From NCBI GenBank assembly GCA_021780755.1, contig JAJXYF010000003.1:62001-126000 (forward strand): 64,000 nucleotides of DNA, in the 5' to 3' direction. The position numbers and the translations under genes are program-made. This DNA is from Deltaproteobacteria bacterium. GTDB taxonomy: Bacteria > Desulfobacterota > Binatia > Binatales > Binataceae. How positions within the stretch are numbered: position 1 is the stretch's first letter; each line of letters begins with the position of its first letter. Shown here piece by piece: positions 59,821 through 64,000 of the stretch. The notes under the pieces were generated by a model that was not told the DNA's origin, made no database searches, and saw only the letters and a list, made by a program, of their open reading frames with translations.

Positions 59821-60246
59821 ATGAATGACGAAATCCAGTTTGACCACGTCGCGATGCCGGTCGGCGATATCGAGCGCGCCGTCGAGTTCTATCAGCGCGT
59901 GCTTGGCGCCAAGCCGCTGGGGCTCGAGAAATGGCGCGAGGGCAGGGCGATCGCCGTGAGCATCAGCTTCGGCCGTCAGAAGTTCAACCTTCATCCGCCC
60001 GACAATCGCATCACGTTGAAGGCCGCCCATCCGATGGTCGGTGGCGGCGACTACTGCTTCGTCTGGCCCGGCACGATCAAGTCGGCGGCCGAACATCTGG
60101 CGCGCCTCGGCATCGAGATCATCGAGGGGCCGGTGTTCCGCATCGGTGGCCGCGGCAAGGGCATGAGTGTTTACTTCCGCGACCCCGACGGCAATCTGCT
60201 GGAGCTGATCAGTTACGCGGAGGCGCCACCGCCCCGGCCCGCCTGA
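59821..60246 (+). CDS. VOC superfamily protein
   Basis: A 141-residue glyoxalase-fold protein: FDHVAMPVGDIERAVEFYQRVLGAKP, GRQKFNLHPPDN and VYFRDPDGNLLELISY, similar to the small VOC proteins that include lactoylglutathione-lyase-like and fosfomycin-resistance-like members. Function not assigned. GGAGG precedes the ATG. Confidence 0.82.
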   Translation: MNDEIQFDHVAMPVGDIERAVEFYQRVLGAKPLGLEKWREGRAIAVSISFGRQKFNLHPPDNRITLKAAHPMVGGGDYCFVWPGTIKSAAEHLARLGIEIIEGPVFRIGGRGKGMSVYFRDPDGNLLELISYAEAPPPRPA

Positions 60247-60406
60247 CCCGCCATATCACACACACTCGTCGAATCGCCTGTCGCCGCCGCTCAGGGCGCT
60301 CGCTACGGGCGAATTCGCTTGCCATTTGCGCCAGGCGGAGTTTTAATCGCGCCAACGCTTAGGGGACGTTCACCGGCCATCTGTTGGCGCCGCCAGGGGA
60401 AAGACC

Positions 60407-60868
60407 ATGAACGGAGTTTCACACGTCGCTATCGGGGTTCGCGACATGGAGAAATCCCTCAAATTCTATCGCGACCTGCTCGGCCTCGAAGTGCGCTTCG
60501 ACGCCACCCAGCCCATCGGCGCGATGCCGCGGTTGTACGCCAGCCCCGAAAAGGGCACGCGCCGCGCCGTCCATCTGCATTACGGCAGCGGGCAGTCGGG
60601 CGGTTTCCTGGTGCTCTCTGAGATGCCGGGCGGCTCGCCGGGCGTCGCCATCAAACTCGACGAGGTCGGCATCTCCCACTTCTCGTGGTGGGTTGACGAC
60701 CTTCGCGCATGGCATGAGAAGCTCAAGGCCGCGGGCGTCAAAATCCTCGTGCCGCCCACGCCGGCCGACTCCGGCGGTTACGGCGAAAAGCCTGGCAAAA
60801 AGTTCCTGACCTGCCTCTTCCAGGATCCCGATGGCATCATCCTGCAACTGGATCAGCGGGTGGATTGA
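60407..60868 (+). CDS. VOC superfamily protein
   Basis: A 153-residue glyoxalase-fold protein: GVSHVAIGVRDMEKSLKFYRDLLGLEVRF, GISHFSWWVDDLRAWHEKLKAAGV and CLFQDPDGIILQLDQ. Its stop codon overlaps the start of the following CoA-transferase (TGATG), so the three genes to 63368 are translated together and the VOC protein may act on the same CoA-linked substrate. Confidence 0.83.
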   Translation: MNGVSHVAIGVRDMEKSLKFYRDLLGLEVRFDATQPIGAMPRLYASPEKGTRRAVHLHYGSGQSGGFLVLSEMPGGSPGVAIKLDEVGISHFSWWVDDLRAWHEKLKAAGVKILVPPTPADSGGYGEKPGKKFLTCLFQDPDGIILQLDQRVD

Positions 60869-62151
60869 TGGCCGCCGGGGCTCAGCCGAACGTGACGTCG
60901 CGCGTCGCGATGCTCAGTGGATGCCGCGTGCTCGATCTCACCACCGAGCGCGGCTTGATGTGCGGGCAGATTCTCGGCGACCTCGGCGCCGATGTGATCA
61001 AGGTCGAGCCGCCCGGCGGTTCCTCGGTCCGCTCGCTCGCACCCTTCTTCGCCGGCCAGCCGGGCCCCGAGCGCTCCGTTTACTGGTGGGCTTACAATCG
61101 TAACAAGCGCGGGATCACGCTCGATCTCGAGACCGTCGAGGGCCGCGATCTGATGCGCCAACTGGCCGCACGCGCGGACTTCGTCATCGAGTCCGACCAT
61201 CCCGGCGCGTTGGCACAGCGCGGCCTCGGCTACGATGATTTGCGGGCGCTCAATCCGGCGCTGGTCTATGTTTCGATCACGCCGTTCGGACAGGACGGCC
61301 CCAAGGCCAGTTACGCCGATAGCGACCTCATCGTGATGGCTGCTAGCGGCGTGCTGATTCTCTACGGCGACGAGGACCGCCCGCCCATCCGCATGAGCGT
61401 GCCGCAGGCCTACCTCCACGCCAGCGCCGACGCGGCGGGCGCCGCCCTGATTGCCTACTACGACCGGCTCAATACCGGCCTCGGCCAACAGCTCGATGTC
61501 GCTGCGCAGGAAAGCCTCGGACTCGCCCAGCAATCGACGATGCTGGCTGCCACTATCGGCGGCGACGAGACCCGCCGCATGGCCGGCGGCGTCAAAATGG
61601 GGCCGATCCGGGTGCCGCTCGTATGGGAGGCGAAGGACGGACTCGTCACCTGCGTCTTTCTATTTGGCAGCGCGCTCGGCGTCTTCACCCGCAAGCTCAT
61701 GAACTACATCTACGAGCAAGGCTTCTGCGATCAGGCCACCCGCGACAAAGACTGGATTGCCTATGCCGACATGCTGCTGACTGGACGCGAGCCGATCGAG
61801 GAGTATGAGCGGGCCAAGGGCGTCGTCGCGGCCTTTCTGCGCAGCATGACCAAGGCCGAAGCGTTCGATCTCGCACGCCAGCACGGCTTCCTCATCGCGC
61901 CGCTCGCCACCATTGACGATGTGCTCCAGAATCCGCAGTTCGTCGCGCGCGAATACTGGCAGACCATCGAGGATCGCGACCTCGGGCTCAAGCTGACCTA
62001 CCCGGGTCCGTTCGCGCGCTTCAGCGCGACACCCATCGAGTATCGGCGTCGTCCGCCGCGGGTCGGTGAGCATAATCGCGAGATACTCGTCGGCGACCTG
62101 GGTTTGAGCGAGCGCGAGTTCGGCGACCTCGCCCGCCGGGGCATCATCTGA
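60868..62151 (+). CDS. CaiB/BaiF CoA-transferase-like protein without the catalytic Asp
   Basis: A 427-residue class III CoA-transferase fold: VLDLTTERGLMCGQILGDLGADVIKVEPPGG and GLGQQLDVAAQESLGLAQQ. In the active-site helix, where the family has D in V-x-D-x-x-x-G, it reads RMSVPQAYLHASADAAG, with Gln in the Asp position. It is coupled to the next CoA-transferase, which keeps its Asp; the two could form a heteromer in which this is the non-catalytic subunit, as for benzylsuccinate CoA-transferase. Confidence 0.83.
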   Translation: MAAGAQPNVTSRVAMLSGCRVLDLTTERGLMCGQILGDLGADVIKVEPPGGSSVRSLAPFFAGQPGPERSVYWWAYNRNKRGITLDLETVEGRDLMRQLAARADFVIESDHPGALAQRGLGYDDLRALNPALVYVSITPFGQDGPKASYADSDLIVMAASGVLILYGDEDRPPIRMSVPQAYLHASADAAGAALIAYYDRLNTGLGQQLDVAAQESLGLAQQSTMLAATIGGDETRRMAGGVKMGPIRVPLVWEAKDGLVTCVFLFGSALGVFTRKLMNYIYEQGFCDQATRDKDWIAYADMLLTGREPIEEYERAKGVVAAFLRSMTKAEAFDLARQHGFLIAPLATIDDVLQNPQFVAREYWQTIEDRDLGLKLTYPGPFARFSATPIEYRRRPPRVGEHNREILVGDLGLSEREFGDLARRGII

Positions 62152-63368
62152 TGGCGACCCGATTGCCGCTCGCCGGCGTTAAGGTCCTCGACTTCATGTG
62201 GGTGCTTGCCGGCCCTGGAATCACGCGCGCGATGGCCGATTATGGCGCCATCGTCGTCCGTATCGAATCGGTCGAGCGCATCGATCCCACACGCACCGTC
62301 GGCCCCTTCAAGAACAACAACACCGGCGCCGAACACTCCACCCTCTTTGGCAATAACAACGCGGGCAAGCTCGGCCTCTCGCTCGACCTCAAGAAGCCGG
62401 CGGCGCGCGCCATCGTGCTCGATCTGGTGCGCTGGGCGGATGTCGTTTGCGAGGCGTTCTCGCCCAAGGCGATGCGCGCGTGGGGCTTCGATTACGAATC
62501 GCTGCGTGCGGTCAAGCCCGACATCATCATGCTGAGCACGTGCCTGATGGGCCAGACCGGCCCGCTCGCGCGCTTTGCCGGTTTCGGCAACCTCGCGGCG
62601 GCGCTCTGCGGTTTTTACAATCTTGTCGGATGGCCCGATCGCACGCCCTCGGGTCCGTTCAGCGCGTACACCGACTACATTGCGCCGCGCTTCGGCCTGG
62701 CCGCCCTGATGGCCGCGCTGATTCATCACAAGCGCACCGGCCAGGGGCAGTATATCGATCAGGCGCAGGCCGAATCGGCGCTGCAATTCCTGACCCTGCC
62801 GATCATCGACACCGTCGGCAGCGGACGCAAATACAGTCCGATCGGCAACGACGACCCGGAGCACGCGCCGCACGGCATCTACCCGGCTGCCGGCGACGAC
62901 CGCTGGGTCGCGATCGCGTGCCGCATCGACGAACAGTGGCAGGCGCTGTGCGCCGCGATGGATCGGCCGCAGCTCGCCGAAGACCCCCGCTTCAAGACGT
63001 TTTCGGCACGCCGCCGGCATCGCGAGGAACTCGATCGCGCGATCGGCGAATGGACCCGCGCCCGCGCGCCGCTCGAAACCGAACGCATCCTGCAGGCGCG
63101 CGGAGTGCCCGCCCATACGGTGGCGAACACCTTCGACGGCAACGCCGATCCGCAACTGCTCCATCGCGAGCACTTCGTGCGCGTGAACCATCCGGTGGCA
63201 GGCGAGACCGTCGTCGAGAACTCGCGCTACAGGTTTTCGCGCACGCCGGCCGAGGTCAAACGCGCGGCGCCCGCGATCGGCGGCGACAACCAGTACGTGC
63301 TCGAAAAGCTGCTCGGCTACAGTGACGATCGCATCAGCGATCTGGTCGCCAACGGCGTCCTGGGCTAA
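62151..63368 (+). CDS. CaiB/BaiF CoA-transferase, catalytic partner
   Basis: A 405-residue class III CoA-transferase: VLDFMWVLAGPGITRAMADYGAIVVRIES, catalytic Asp175 in FSAYTDYIAPRFGLAALMAAL, GQGQYIDQAQAES and YSPIGNDDPEHAPHGIYP. Its ATG shares a base with the stop of the preceding transferase (TGATG). The YTDYxxPxxG arrangement is that of E-cinnamoyl/benzylsuccinate-type transferases. Substrate unknown. Confidence 0.88.
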   Translation: MATRLPLAGVKVLDFMWVLAGPGITRAMADYGAIVVRIESVERIDPTRTVGPFKNNNTGAEHSTLFGNNNAGKLGLSLDLKKPAARAIVLDLVRWADVVCEAFSPKAMRAWGFDYESLRAVKPDIIMLSTCLMGQTGPLARFAGFGNLAAALCGFYNLVGWPDRTPSGPFSAYTDYIAPRFGLAALMAALIHHKRTGQGQYIDQAQAESALQFLTLPIIDTVGSGRKYSPIGNDDPEHAPHGIYPAAGDDRWVAIACRIDEQWQALCAAMDRPQLAEDPRFKTFSARRRHREELDRAIGEWTRARAPLETERILQARGVPAHTVANTFDGNADPQLLHREHFVRVNHPVAGETVVENSRYRFSRTPAEVKRAAPAIGGDNQYVLEKLLGYSDDRISDLVANGVLG

Positions 63369-63573
63369 CCCACACCGCCACTCGCAAAGCAGCCGCCATC
63401 CGCGGCCTGCCTTCGCGCTATCCGTGTGGCTAATCCCGATGCGCGGAGCCCTCATACGAATATGCTATGCGGGCGTTCCCGTCGCACTGACGGACTGTGA
63501 TAGCTTTTCTCGCAGTTTAAGCCGTTGACGTCGGATTCGCGCATACCGCACCTGATGACCGGCACTTGAGAGC

Positions 63574-64000
63574 ATGAACGACAGCGTTAAGAGCGGCGGC
63601 GAGCGGGCGAGATCCTGGATGAACCACGCCGCGGGTCGCCTGCGCACGCGCCGCATGCGCCGTGTCGGCATCACGTTCGCGGTCCTGCTGGTGCTCTACA
63701 CCATTGGCGGCTTCTTCGGCTTGCCGATGCTCCTGCGGCACCTCCTCACGACCCAGGTCGCGGCCTCGCTGAAACGTCCGGTGACGGTCGGCGACATCAA
63801 GTTCAACCCGTTTCGCCTGAGACTCGAACTCGACCGTCTGCATATCGCCGATCGCGATCCCGCCAAACCCTTCGTTGACCTCGGTCATCTGCGGGTAAAG
63901 GTCTCGTGGACCTCGCTCTTTCGGCTGGCGCCGGTGATCAAAGAGCTGGAGGTCGATCGGCCGGCGGTGCAGGTCGTGCGCACCGGTCCGCAGGAGTTCA
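63574..64000 (+). CDS. DUF748/AsmA-like protein, partial (N-terminus)
   Basis: The first 142 codons of a larger gene that runs off the right edge. A basic N-terminus and one transmembrane helix (GITFAVLLVLYTIGGFFGLPMLL, about residues 32-54) are followed by RPVTVGDIKFNPFRLRLELDRLHIADRDPAKPFVDLGHLRVKV (in pieces), the hallmark of the DUF748 group of AsmA-like envelope proteins that may move lipids between membranes. Confidence 0.75.
   Translation, partial: MNDSVKSGGERARSWMNHAAGRLRTRRMRRVGITFAVLLVLYTIGGFFGLPMLLRHLLTTQVAASLKRPVTVGDIKFNPFRLRLELDRLHIADRDPAKPFVDLGHLRVKVSWTSLFRLAPVIKELEVDRPAVQVVRTGPQEF

Noticed and set aside
1..64000. CRISPR array
   Set aside because: No regularly spaced direct repeats with unique spacers were found; the intergenic repeats are few, dispersed and on both strands.

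Overview
The window is a high-GC chromosomal segment of an uncultured soil/sediment-type bacterium carrying the left part of a Mu-like prophage. Repeated CaiB/BaiF CoA-transferases, SDRs, glyoxalase-fold (VOC) proteins, a P450/ferredoxin pair, complete cobalamin remodelling and use of selenocysteine would fit the Binatota or a deltaproteobacterium-like lineage. That placement is inference from gene content only; there is no rRNA or marker protein here to prove it.

Layout. (1) 1-~10.3 kb: a transposable (Mu-type) prophage read right to left: repressor (+) and divergent Ner, MuA transposase, MuB-like ATPase, GemA, several unknown early genes, protease/scaffold I, gp26-like, gp27 (DUF3486) and the gp45 spike, then a cut-off small membrane protein. 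The repressor end probably lies in the 9994-10639 gap, which holds palindromic repeats; the other end is outside the window. (2) 10.6-15.7 kb: host genes for a lytic transglycosylase, a GST and glnE. (3) 15.7-24.5 kb: cobalamin block. A TonB receptor (btuB) has its own cobalamin riboswitch with a terminator-type expression platform. It is followed by cobU (divergent) and a tightly overlapping operon bluB-cbiZ-cbiB-cobD-cobT-cobS, enough to import corrinoids, strip the wrong lower ligand, make DMB and rebuild B12. (4) 24.5-30.8 kb: tpx, a GrdB-like selenoprotein whose in-frame UGA is followed at once by a SECIS-like hairpin, a GST, an SDR, a GH15 glucanase-like enzyme and a coiled-coil protein. 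(5) 31-49.2 kb: catabolic/accessory block with a BON protein, DUF6285, SDRs, [3Fe-4S] ferredoxin + P450, VOC proteins, cupins, a CoA-transferase, a metallo-beta-lactamase-fold hydrolase, FmdB, MsrA, an alpha/beta hydrolase, an FAD hydroxylase and an acyl-CoA dehydrogenase. (6) 49.4-51 kb: the selenocysteine tRNA gene (anticodon UCA, long variable arm) whose last 36 nt are duplicated 1.3 kb away, bracketing a lower-GC segment with one membrane protein: the footprint of an element that integrated at selC. (7) 51-64 kb: membrane proteins, a phosphotransferase/acyl-CoA dehydrogenase operon, CoA-transferases, a three-PAS histidine kinase, a CinA domain, two VOC proteins, a coupled CoA-transferase pair in which only one subunit keeps the catalytic Asp, and the start of a DUF748 protein.

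Two things stand out. First, selC and a UGA-containing selenoprotein gene occur together, so UGA recoding is real here. Second, an undescribed intergenic repeat recurs at least five times (plus weaker remnants) between 34.8 and 53.3 kb. It has a conserved CTGAAACC/GGTTTCAG hairpin and a TTCCTCAAC box. Several copies sit directly in front of genes and two pairs lie back to back in divergent intergenic regions; it could be a regulatory RNA/promoter element or a small mobile palindrome.
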